From the NCBI GenBank assembly GCA_001871755.1, contig MNXL01000060.1, positions 1 through 15,061 on the forward strand: a stretch of 15,061 bases of DNA. Reading direction: 5' to 3'. Under the pieces are notes generated by a model. The model was not told where the DNA came from, made no database searches, and was given only the letters and a program-made list of their open reading frames with translations. Positions 1 to 5,970 of the stretch are shown here, one piece after another (position 1 is the stretch's first letter; each line of letters begins with the position of its first letter). Position numbers and translations under genes: made by a program. The DNA is from Anaerolineae bacterium CG2_30_64_16. GTDB taxonomy: Bacteria; Chloroflexota; Anaerolineae; CG2-30-64-16.

Positions 1-286
1 TGGCTCGGTCAGGAGACCGGCCACAGCGAGCGATTCCCCGAAAAACTGAGAAGATACCAAAAAGGCTCACCGCGACGCGCGTTTCGGCTTGTGTCGAACA
101 CATGCCGCGCTCACACCTATTCTAGCGCAGAATTGCACAGGCGCAAAGACTCAAAGAGCACCCCTGCCAGAGCGCCGGATTTCCGAAGCTTCCTCGCTTC
201 CTGGAATAGACGCGGAAACGCCCCAGCTTGTGTGCTGAGGCGTTTGGAACAACGTCGGGCGCCGGATCGGATCTCCCGTCCCGCAA
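1..286. other. Window edge, no gene supported
   Basis: No reading frame here has a credible start, ribosome binding site and protein-like composition. The only thing noted is TGAGAAGATACCA at 47-59, which also occurs at 5362-5374 at the right end of the composite repeat there. A shared 13-mer is near what chance gives in a window of this size, so I do not call a repeat copy. The downstream partner is the 3' end of the response regulator gene on the minus strand. Confidence 0.5.
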
Positions 287-670
287 TCAATGCTCGCTCA
301 AGAACGATTTCACAGTGGTGCGCATCTCCGTCAGGCTAAACGGTTTGGTGATGTAGGCGTCGGCCTGCGGCAATTGGCGGTTGCCGGCCGGGTTTCCTTC
401 TTGAACCCTGGCCGTCACCAGGATCACAGGCAGTGTTTTGAGCTGCGCATCAGCCTGCATGGCGTTGCGTACCTGCCAGCCATCCGACCCAGGCAACATC
501 AGATCGAGCAGCACCAGGTCCGGCTGGAGATCCCGCATCATGCTCAAGCCCTGAATACCATCAGTCGCGCCGTAGACATCACAGCCCATCTGCCGCAGCG
601 TCAACCGTACAAGGTCGATCATGTCGGATTGATCTTCGATGTACAAGACTTTGTGAGCTTTGTTCGCCAT
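287..670 (-). CDS. Single-domain response regulator (CheY-like receiver)
   Basis: A stand-alone receiver domain of 127 residues that would accept a phosphoryl group from a histidine kinase and signal through protein-protein contacts. The visible receiver signature is complete: acidic pair E12-D13, phospho-acceptor D56 in LLDLMLPG, switch Thr T85 in ILVTAR, and conserved K108 in the YITKPF turn. The frame ends soon after the last helix, so there is no DNA-binding or enzymatic output domain. An upstream in-frame ATG at 697 exists, but the ATG at 670 is preceded by GAAGGGAAG and starts right before the first beta strand (KVLYIED), so I prefer it. No kinase or partner gene is visible, and no convincing promoter was found upstream. 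In family terms it is CheY/Spo0F-like; the specific pathway is unknown. Confidence 0.9.
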   Translation of the reverse strand: MANKAHKVLYIEDQSDMIDLVRLTLRQMGCDVYGATDGIQGLSMMRDLQPDLVLLDLMLPGSDGWQVRNAMQADAQLKTLPVILVTARVQEGNPAGNRQLPQADAYITKPFSLTEMRTTVKSFLSEH

Positions 671-960
671 GACGAGTCTTCCCTTCAGCCGCGCCAACTC
701 CGGGGCTCGCGGCCGTCTTCATGATAGCTGGACCACCAGCTTCTGTCCATAGGCCAATCGGACTACTGTCGCAGACACATCAACTCGGGCGCAAAATCCT
801 ATCAAGTAAAGCTACTATCGTAGACGCAACATACGGCGAACTGTTACGGCCAGCGCAGGCAATCCACTGCTGGAATTCCGCGATGTTCTGGGAACTGGGG
901 AGTGCGTGCAGCAACCCCTCACAGCCACCTCGCCACAGATTGCAAAACCGGCCCCTCGCA
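671..960. other. Intergenic stretch between divergent genes
   Basis: This stretch separates the minus-strand response regulator from the plus-strand trmI promoter. Reading frames crossing it on both strands have poor, Arg/Pro-rich composition and run as shadows into trmI. I see no RNA gene and no repeat here apart from the element that begins just downstream. It presumably contains the response regulator promoter, but no good -35/-10 pair could be picked out. Confidence 0.4.
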
Positions 961-968
961 CGTATAAT
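940..968 (+). promoter_or_regulatory. Sigma-70-type promoter of trmI
   Basis: TTGCAA at 940-945 and TATAAT at 963-968 are separated by exactly 17 nt, a near-consensus housekeeping promoter. The expected start of transcription is about 975, giving a leader of roughly 130 nt before the trmI ATG at 1109. The -10 hexamer lies in the left outer arm of the repeated element at 961-1070, so promoter and element are physically fused. Confidence 0.7.
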
Positions 969-1070
969 GGTGCCTAACCCCCGAAATTCTTGTTTTTTGT
1001 GCAAGGATTTTGGGAGTGGCGGCTGTCGTCTTTTGGGTTCCGGCTTGTCCGGGTTAGGATCCACTATACG
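961..1070 (+). repeat. MITE-like element, copy A (core 973-1058)
   Basis: The 86-bp core is bounded by perfect 8-bp inverted ends, CCTAACCC and GGGTTAGG. The inverted arms extend outward in imperfect form: 961-980 and the complement of 1051-1070 match at 17 of 20 positions. A second copy lies in inverted orientation at 5239-5355. Aligned by eye, the copies differ at 2 of 86 positions plus one 31-nt insertion in the other copy. It encodes no protein of its own. It occupies most of the trmI leader RNA, where its ends can pair, so it could also act as a 5' UTR structure. No target-site duplication could be recognised. Confidence 0.7.
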
Positions 1071-1108
1071 GGGTGCGCCCTGCAAGGACACCCGGAAGAG
1101 GCGTCTAC

Positions 1109-1981
1109 ATGTCTGTTGCCAAAGTGGGAGATTTGGTCCTGTTGGTGAGCCCGGATCGCAAACACTATCTGATCCGGCTCCAGGAGGGTGGCGAGTGGTT
1201 CTCGCATCGCGGGTCCATCGCCCACGCCGACCTGATCGACCGGCCGCTCGGCCGCACCGTGACCACGCAGCACGGTTACGCTTATCTGGTGCTGGAACCA
1301 TCCACCAACGACCTGCTCCACAAGCTACCCCGCACGACGCAGATCATCTACGGCAAGGATGCCGCGCAAATCGTCATGCGCCTGAACTTGTATCCGGGCC
1401 GCACAGTGGTCGAGGCCGGCGCCGGCAGCGGCGGCCTCACGTTCGTACTGGCGCGTGCGGTCATGCCCACGGGCCACGTGTACAGCTACGAGGCGCGTTC
1501 CGACACCTTCGCCACCGCGCAGCACAATCTGACCGAGCTGGATGTGCTGCCTTACGTGACGCTTTACAACGAGGAGATCAGTGGGGGGTTTCACCAGCAA
1601 GACGTGGATGCGTGTTTCCTGGACGTGCGAGAGCCGTGGCTTTTCCTGGATCAGGCCTGGGAGGTCATGAAGTGCAGCGGGTTCTTCGGCGCGCTGGTGC
1701 CCACCACGAACCAGGTCAGCCACCTGCTGGAGGGGTTGGCCGCGCGGCCGTTCGGCGACATCACGGTGGAGGAACTGCTACTGCGCGCCTACAAGCCGGT
1801 GCCAGAGCGCCTGCGCCCTGAGGACCGCATGATCGCCCACAGCAGCTACCTGGTGTTTGCCAGAAAAATCGCGCAAGACGACGCATCGCTAGGCTGGATC
1901 ACCGATAAAAAACGTCGCCAGTTCGCAGGCCGGCAGGCGATGGCGCAGCGCGCAGCCGAGTTGGCCGGTGCGGATTTGTGA
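1109..1981 (+). CDS. trmI: tRNA (adenine(58)-N1)-methyltransferase TrmI
   Basis: A 290-residue S-adenosylmethionine-dependent Rossmann methyltransferase of the GCD14/TrmI family, which in bacteria and archaea makes m1A58 in the T-loop of tRNA and acts as a homotetramer. An N-terminal beta-rich part (about 1-85) is followed by SAM motif I VEAGAGSGG at 101-109, the acidic ribose-binding residue E128 in YSYE, the motif LDVREPW at 171-177 (the family's DxxxPW region) and PTTNQ at 198-202, which is typical for TrmI. The start at 1109 has GGAAGAGG seven bases upstream; an in-frame GTG at 1073 lies inside the repeated element and is unlikely. The length fits the family (about 250-290). The stop codon TGA (1979-1981) merges directly into a heptamer array. 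It is transcribed from the promoter at 940-968. Confidence 0.92.
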   Translation: MSVAKVGDLVLLVSPDRKHYLIRLQEGGEWFSHRGSIAHADLIDRPLGRTVTTQHGYAYLVLEPSTNDLLHKLPRTTQIIYGKDAAQIVMRLNLYPGRTVVEAGAGSGGLTFVLARAVMPTGHVYSYEARSDTFATAQHNLTELDVLPYVTLYNEEISGGFHQQDVDACFLDVREPWLFLDQAWEVMKCSGFFGALVPTTNQVSHLLEGLAARPFGDITVEELLLRAYKPVPERLRPEDRMIAHSSYLVFARKIAQDDASLGWITDKKRRQFAGRQAMAQRAAELAGADL

Positions 1982-2085
1982 TTCGCGACTTGCGACTTGC
2001 GATTCGCGATTCGCGATTTGCGACTTGCGATTTCCGATTTGCGATCTGCGATCTGCGATCTGCGACTTGCGATTTGCGATTGCCC
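1974..2085 (+). repeat. Heptamer tandem array, consensus AYYYGCG
   Basis: Fourteen contiguous 7-bp units run from 1981 to 2078 (ATTCGCG, ACTTGCG, ATTTGCG, ATCTGCG and one ATTTCCG). They are preceded in phase by ATTTGTG (1974-1980), which is the coding end of trmI, and followed by a partial unit ATTGCCC. The array fills the roughly 110-bp gap between convergent genes. Such degenerate heptamers resemble the short tandemly repeated repetitive sequences known from cyanobacteria and are common in Chloroflexota genomes as I remember them; their function is unknown. Reading frames of the type SQIANRKSQIAN across it are artefacts of the repeat. Confidence 0.9.
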
Positions 2086-2094
2086 CTTGCCCCC

Positions 2095-3111
2095 TCACCG
2101 GTGTCGCGTCAGCGCCAGAACTACGGCCAGCAGCCCCGCGGTTCCCAACGCTCCCAACCCACCCCACAGTAGCGAGCGTGGGGGCGCGGCGCCTGCGGCG
2201 TCGGGCGCCTGACGAACGGCGGGGGTCGCGGTCGGTCGCGGCGGCAGGGTCGAGGTGGCCGTGGCGGTGGGCGTGAGGGTCTGCGTCGGGGTTGGGGTCA
2301 CGGTCGGGGTGTGGGTCGCGGTCGGGGTCGCGGTGGTCGTGGGGGTGGCGGTCGCCGTGGGGGTGGCCGTCGGTTGGGGTGTGGCTGTGGGCGCGGCTAG
2401 CGCCGTCGCTATCGCCGTCGCTGTCGCCGTCGCCATCGGGTGCAGGGGCACAGGGGTCGCAGTCGGCAGGACGGGCGTAGGGGCGGGCTGCACCGGGTCC
2501 ACGAACAGGCTCACCGCGTCGATGAAGATCTGATTGATGCCGGTCGAGTAGTTGTGATCGACGTAGACGAACACGGTCACCGTGGGCGCCTGTGCCACCG
2601 CACTGACGTCGAGGTTGGCGCCCGGCGACTGCTTGTTCATCAATGCGCCCGCGCCCCGATGCATCGGCCCCCAGACCACCGTAGGCGCATTGGGATCGAC
2701 GCCACCGGTCGGGTCGATGCCCAAACGCCGGCCGAACGCGTCCGGCTCGGTGGGCGCACCCCACCCCATGGACGCTCGGTACGCCACGCCGGGCTGCACG
2801 CCGCCGACTTGCGTGTAGATGCCGGCCACGAACGTGCCCCCGTCCGACCACATCGCCAGGCTGGGCGCGCCCCAGTAGGTGTCGGTGTGTTGTTGGTAGG
2901 TCAAGTCACCGGCGAGGACAAAGGGCCACCAGTCCTGCGGCAACTGGCGCGGCGGGCTGTCGTAGAACGTATCGAAGTTGCAGTTGGGGATCAGGTTGCC
3001 GGGGTCACAGCCGTGTTGTGCGACGACCGGCGCGACCGGCGAAACGCTCAGCCAGAGCAGCACCAGCAGCCCACAGCGCGCACCGGCCGACAGAAAGCGG
3101 AAGAAAGACAT
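2095..3111 (-). CDS. Secreted, membrane-anchored protein with Pro/Thr-rich stalk
   Basis: A 338-residue exported protein of unknown role. Residues 1-31 form a signal peptide with a hydrophobic core (LLVLLWLSV) and likely cleavage after VVA. The head (about 32-205) begins NLIPNCNFD and has alternating aromatic strands (WWPF, YRASMGW, VFVYVDHNY, IFIDAVSLF). This is the layout of carbohydrate-binding jelly-roll modules that open with NLIxNGxFE, so glycan or surface binding is an inference. A long linker of TATPTP-type repeats follows, then a C-terminal hydrophobic segment of about 20 residues ending in RHR, which would anchor the protein in the membrane with the head outside. The start at 3111 rather than 3165 is fixed by the promoter: the upstream ATG overlaps the promoter. 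No Shine-Dalgarno is present. It is convergent with trmI. Confidence 0.75.
   Translation of the reverse strand: MSFFRFLSAGARCGLLVLLWLSVSPVAPVVAQHGCDPGNLIPNCNFDTFYDSPPRQLPQDWWPFVLAGDLTYQQHTDTYWGAPSLAMWSDGGTFVAGIYTQVGGVQPGVAYRASMGWGAPTEPDAFGRRLGIDPTGGVDPNAPTVVWGPMHRGAGALMNKQSPGANLDVSAVAQAPTVTVFVYVDHNYSTGINQIFIDAVSLFVDPVQPAPTPVLPTATPVPLHPMATATATAIATALAAPTATPQPTATPTATATPTTTATPTATHTPTVTPTPTQTLTPTATATSTLPPRPTATPAVRQAPDAAGAAPPRSLLWGGLGALGTAGLLAVVLALTRHR
2215..2480 (-). repeat. Low-complexity tract encoding the Pro/Thr stalk
   Basis: The plus strand is a G/T-rich tract built from short GTCGGG/GTGGCG/GTCGCG-like units. On the minus strand it encodes the TATPTP-type linker of the anchored surface protein. 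Such tracts change length easily by slippage, so the stalk length is expected to vary between strains. It is coding sequence, not an intergenic repeat. Confidence 0.75.
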
Positions 3112-3118
3112 GCCGGGC

Positions 3119-3147
3119 AGTATAGCTGAGCGCGCCATGGGTGTCAA
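3119..3147 (-). promoter_or_regulatory. Promoter of the anchored surface protein, leaderless
   Basis: On the minus strand TTGACA (3147-3142) and TATACT (3124-3119) are separated by 17 nt, essentially a consensus sigma-70-type promoter. Only seven bases (GCCCGGC) lie between the -10 hexamer and the ATG at 3111. Transcription would therefore begin at or next to the A of the ATG, and no ribosome binding site is present, which predicts a leaderless mRNA. Confidence 0.75.
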
Positions 3148-3307
3148 AAAGTAGGGGCGAAGCATTCCCAGGCCAGCCGGCCGAAACGGGAAGACTGCCT
3201 GCGGAGAAAGCGTCGGTCGTGACGGCAGATTCGTGTCGGAAAGCCTCGCCCCTCCAACGTACCTGTGGAATTGTTGGGTAGCGAGACTACTACTTTCGAG
3301 ACGGTTG

Positions 3308-3316
3308 TGCTATGAT
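3308..3316 (+). promoter_or_regulatory. Possible extended -10 promoter of the lipoprotein gene
   Basis: TGCTATGAT at 3308-3316 fits an extended -10 element (TGnTATGAT), 40 bases before the ATG at 3356. No good -35 hexamer sits 16-18 nt upstream, so the site is a weaker call than the other promoters in this window. Confidence 0.4.
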
Positions 3317-3355
3317 CCCCACACAGCATCAAAATCATGCTTCGAGGAAAAACCT

Positions 3356-5023
3356 ATGCGTCTTTCTGGTCTTCTGATCCTTCTCTTGCTCGTAATCGGG
3401 CTGGCTGCGTGCCAGCCCACCGCGACCCAACCCAGCGCCCCGCCCGCGCCGGTGACCGCCGCGGCAGCCACGGCCGCCCCTCAGTCGGGCGGCACGCTCC
3501 ACTACGGTCTGACCCTGGCGGTCTCCGGCATCGACCCGCACGTCAACGCCAGCTCCGAGCTCGGCATCGCCCTGAGCAGCGTCTATGACACGCTGGTCGC
3601 CCAGGACCACGCCGGTGTCTTCCACCCCTTCCTGGCCCAAAGCTGGTCAGTCAGCGCAGACGGACTGACCTATACCTTCAAGCTGCGGCAAGACGTCACC
3701 TTCCACGACGGCGCCCCGTTCGACGCGGTGGCCGTGGTCCGCAACCTGGACCGGGTCGCGGATCCCGCCACGAAGTCGCAGAAGGCGGTCTTCCTGCTTG
3801 GGCCGTACGACCACGCCGAGGCCCTGGACGACTACACCGTCAAGATCGTGCTGAAAGCGCCCTTTGCGCCGCTGCTCGACGGCCTGAGCCAGGTCTATCT
3901 GGGGATGGCGTCGCCCGCCGCGCTGGATCAGTGGGGCGACCAGTATCAGTTGCATCAGGTTGGCACCGGCCCCTTCCGCTTCGTCAGCTATCAGGAGCGC
4001 CAGACGTTGGTGCTGGCGCGCAACCCGGACTACCGCTGGGCGCCGGAGATCCGGGCGCACCAGGGACCGGCCTATCTGGACGGTATCGAGTTCCGCTTCT
4101 ACGGCGACCCGGCAACCCGCCTCCCCGCGCTGCTTTCAGGCCAGGCAGACGTGATGGGCGAACTGCCGCCCGGCGACGCGGCGTCGATCGACAAGTCGAC
4201 GAAACAGACAACCCAACCGCCCGTCAAGGCCAACTACATCCTCTACCCGGTCGCGGTGCCGGGCCAGTCGGTGCAGTTCTTCCTGAACACGACTCTACCG
4301 CCGCTGGATGATCTCCGCGTGCGCCAGGCGTTGCTCCACGCCACCGACCGGGCAGCGCTGGTGAGCGCGGTCTTCGGCCCGACCTCGCCGGTGGCATCCG
4401 GTCCGCTGGCCGCGGTCACCCACGGCGCGGACGCGGCCCTGGCCGGCAGCTACGGCTACGATGTCGCCAAGGCCCGGAGCCTGTTGGCCGAGGCCGGCTG
4501 GACTGACGCAAACGGGGACGGGATCCTGGAGCGGGAAGGCCAGCCGCTGGCCCTCAAGAGCATCCTGATGTCGTGGGGCGAGCTGCCCAAGATCGGCACC
4601 ATCCTCCAGGCGCAGTGGCGGGCCGTGGGCATCGACCTGCAACTGGACCCACTCACCTATCCAGCCGCGTTGGAAGCCGGCCGCGCCGGAACGCATCACA
4701 TGATGCCGTTCGTCATCTCCGGCACCGATCCCGATCTGCTGAGCACCTTCTTCCACAGCCGCAACCTGGGCGGGTTCAACTGGGCCAAAGTCAGCGACCC
4801 GGAGGTGGACGGCTGGTTGGAAGAAGCCGCGCGGAGGCTGGCGTGGCCGGAGCGAGCAACCCGCTATGCCAGGGTGCAGCAGCGCGTCATGGATCAGGCG
4901 TGGATTCTCCCGATCCGCGACGTGGTCAACCTGAACGCGGCGTCGGCGCAGATGCAGGGACTGATCTACGACGTGCAAGGGTGGTTCCCGGTGCTCTACG
5001 ACGTCTGGCTGGCGCAGCCATAA
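3356..5023 (+). CDS. ABC transporter substrate-binding lipoprotein, family 5
   Basis: A 555-residue extracytoplasmic solute-binding protein of the SBP_bac_5 family (oligopeptide, dipeptide, nickel type), which captures substrate outside the membrane and delivers it to an ABC permease. Residues 1-18 are a lipoprotein signal peptide with lipobox LAAC, lipidated C19, followed by an Ala/Pro/Thr tether to about residue 43. The mature domain opens with GGTLHYGL and shows the family pattern IDPH, YDTLV, LAQSWSVSADGLTYTFKLRQDVTFHDGAPFDA, and VRQALLHATDRAALV. Start 3356 is chosen because GAGGAAA lies five bases upstream and the signal peptide begins there; the longer frame from 3233 has an unlikely N-terminus. 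No permease or ATPase gene adjoins it, so its partner transporter is elsewhere or just not in the window. Peptides are the likeliest ligand, but that is family knowledge only. Confidence 0.9.
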   Translation: MRLSGLLILLLLVIGLAACQPTATQPSAPPAPVTAAAATAAPQSGGTLHYGLTLAVSGIDPHVNASSELGIALSSVYDTLVAQDHAGVFHPFLAQSWSVSADGLTYTFKLRQDVTFHDGAPFDAVAVVRNLDRVADPATKSQKAVFLLGPYDHAEALDDYTVKIVLKAPFAPLLDGLSQVYLGMASPAALDQWGDQYQLHQVGTGPFRFVSYQERQTLVLARNPDYRWAPEIRAHQGPAYLDGIEFRFYGDPATRLPALLSGQADVMGELPPGDAASIDKSTKQTTQPPVKANYILYPVAVPGQSVQFFLNTTLPPLDDLRVRQALLHATDRAALVSAVFGPTSPVASGPLAAVTHGADAALAGSYGYDVAKARSLLAEAGWTDANGDGILEREGQPLALKSILMSWGELPKIGTILQAQWRAVGIDLQLDPLTYPAALEAGRAGTHHMMPFVISGTDPDLLSTFFHSRNLGGFNWAKVSDPEVDGWLEEAARRLAWPERATRYARVQQRVMDQAWILPIRDVVNLNAASAQMQGLIYDVQGWFPVLYDVWLAQP

Positions 5024-5172
5024 ACCGATCTGCGCTGCGCGAAGTAGACTCAGTAACCTGGGCCATAGTCGATCCTGCCGCCATGGAGCGCAGCGAAATA
5101 GCGGTCAGGTGTAGCGCATTGTCAGGCCGCCTAGCAGCCTGTGTATCTTCTCAAAAAGGCGGGGACAAATCT

Positions 5173-5230
5173 GCTCAAGCCGAGTCCGTGACTCGGCGGG
5201 CGAGCGGCGAATCACGGATCCGCCTTGAGC
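5173..5230. repeat. 58-nt imperfect palindrome
   Basis: Arms 5173-5200 and 5203-5230 are inverted copies that begin GCTCAAG and end CTTGAGC; about 20 of 28 positions pair by eye. There is no T-run on either strand after it, so it is not a classical intrinsic terminator, although it follows the lipoprotein gene by 150 bp and could still protect or end that transcript. Confidence 0.65.
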
Positions 5231-5238
5231 TGCCCCTA

Positions 5239-5355
5239 CCTAACCCGGACAAGGCCGCTGCGCTTACGCCGCTGCGCTTACAAGTCGGAACCAAAAAGAC
5301 GACAGCCGCCACTCCCAAAATCCTTGCACAAAAAACAAGAATTTCGGGGGTTAGG
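5239..5355 (-). repeat. MITE-like element, copy B (inverted relative to copy A)
   Basis: This 117-bp copy has the same CCTAACCC/GGGTTAGG ends as the element at 973-1058 and matches it at 84 of 86 aligned bases in reverse orientation. The difference is a 31-nt insertion made of two 14-nt copies of TAAGCGCAGCGGCN plus TTG. Its left end on the minus strand supplies the stop codon of the 63-codon remnant at 5351-5542. Confidence 0.8.
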
Positions 5356-5542
5356 CACTATTGAGAAGATACCAGATTGACAGGAACAGAAAATAATCTG
5401 ACATCTGAATGAAGTACTTCCCTGCCTCATAGCCGGTTGCAGCATCCTGTGCGGAGTAATTGTCCCATCCGGTAGGCTTCGAGAAGTTATGCCACCGAAC
5501 CGTGAATTTGTAAAGGAGCCACCTGCAATCCGCCTGCGTGAT
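5351..5542 (-). pseudogene. Unrecognised 63-codon coding remnant
   Basis: This frame has no start codon near its beginning: it opens after an in-frame TGA (5545-5543) and ends with TAA inside the CCTAACCC end of element copy B. Its composition is very protein-like, rich in aromatic residues and free of the Arg/Pro bias of shadow frames, with stretches such as WLLYKFTVRWHNFSKPTGW and YFLFLSIWYLLNS. I do not recognise the family. A second short frame on the same strand just upstream (from ATG at about 5586, beginning MIFLPRKWEKL) may be the preceding part in another frame. The likeliest reading is a frameshifted gene fragment cut off by the element. Confidence 0.4.
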
Positions 5543-5585
5543 TCAAATGACGCAGTTTCTCCCACTTACGGGGGAGGAAAATCAT

Positions 5586-5882
5586 TTATGAGATTACGAT
5601 CTGTGGTTCAGCCAGAGCACCACTGATTTCGGCCTTCCCTTGAACTACATCTGCAACTTTGCGCCCCAGACATGCCAATTGTTCGCGTTCGCTGAAAAAT
5701 TGGGGAACGTAGTAGGTGCCTTTGGCAAATCCACCGCCCGCTTCTCGCCACTGCTGCAGGATCGTTCCACTGAAGACGTTGCTTTGGAAAGCAAACAGGA
5801 GACTGTCGTTACCAGTCTTCCTGGTCGCGTCGAGCAGCGCCGCCAGCGCCCACAAATTGCGCCTGGTGAACAGCGCGGCCAC
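5586..5882 (-). pseudogene. Probable internal fragment of a DNA methylase
   Basis: The frame of 98 codons begins with a GTG just inside a hairpin repeat and has a stop codon three codons further upstream. It reads FTRRNLWALAALLDATR, LLFAFQSN, GGGFAKGTYYVPQFFSEREQ and ends QIVIS. From memory this is the pattern between the substrate-binding part and the second catalytic block of large DUF1156-type adenine-specific DNA methylases, where one expects next a (D/N/S)PP(Y/F)G motif. Both ends are missing, as are the SAM-binding FxGxG and catalytic motifs, so the piece cannot be an active enzyme. The 5' boundary coincides with hairpin repeat R1. The family assignment is by recollection only; it might belong to another methylase or helicase family. 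Confidence 0.45.
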
Positions 5883-5890
5883 GATGCTGT

Positions 5891-5970
5891 GTCAACGAAT
5901 ACCGAGCGAATCAACGAATGGGCTGGCGCCACGGCGGATAGATTCGTTTATTCGTTTTTGATTCGTTGAC
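5891..5970. repeat. Hairpin repeat R1 (GTCAAC...GTTGAC)
   Basis: An 80-bp imperfect inverted repeat with ends GTCAACGAAT and ATTCGTTGAC and internal AACGAAT units, the same family as the copies at 6455-6534 and 6544-6625 but more diverged in its centre. It contributes the last seven sense codons and TAA stop of the GxxExxY gene, and on its other side it truncates the methylase fragment. Confidence 0.85.

Larger units (their letters stand above)
5143..5372. repeat. Composite non-coding block with 12-bp inverted ends
   Basis: Perfect inverted ends GTATCTTCTCAA (5143-5154) and TTGAGAAGATAC (5361-5372) bracket 230 bp that contain a 58-nt imperfect palindrome and copy B of the CCTAACCC element. 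This could be a nested mobile element or a chance inverted pair around a repeat hot spot; a 12-bp pair alone is not strong evidence. No reading frame inside looks like protein. Sequence from 5024 to 5142, between the lipoprotein stop and this block, shows nothing recognisable and no terminator with a U-tract. Confidence 0.45.

Noticed and set aside
47..59. Another copy of the 5362-5374 repeat end
   Set aside because: A single 13-bp match without flanking similarity is expected by chance in 15 kb.
721..1821. Long plus-strand open frame overlapping trmI
   Set aside because: Its composition is Arg/Pro/Gly-rich shadow sequence once inside trmI, and trmI's methyltransferase motifs occupy another frame.
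1974..2085. CRISPR array
   Set aside because: Units are 7 bp with no unique spacers; the same holds for 14940-15061.
1889..2851. Minus-strand frame with Asp/Arg/His repeats and SQIANR-like motif
   Set aside because: It is a shadow of the Pro/Thr stalk frame and of the heptamer array; repeats of period 7 produce such peptides in any open frame.
4573..5364. Plus-strand frame running from the lipoprotein gene into the repeat block
   Set aside because: It overlaps the lipoprotein in a different frame, is Arg-rich, and its tail reads the inverted repeat element.
5489..5626. Plus-strand 45-codon frame starting MPPNREFVKEPPA
   Set aside because: It has no clear ribosome binding site and is antisense to the more protein-like minus-strand remnants; it remains only a weak alternative reading.
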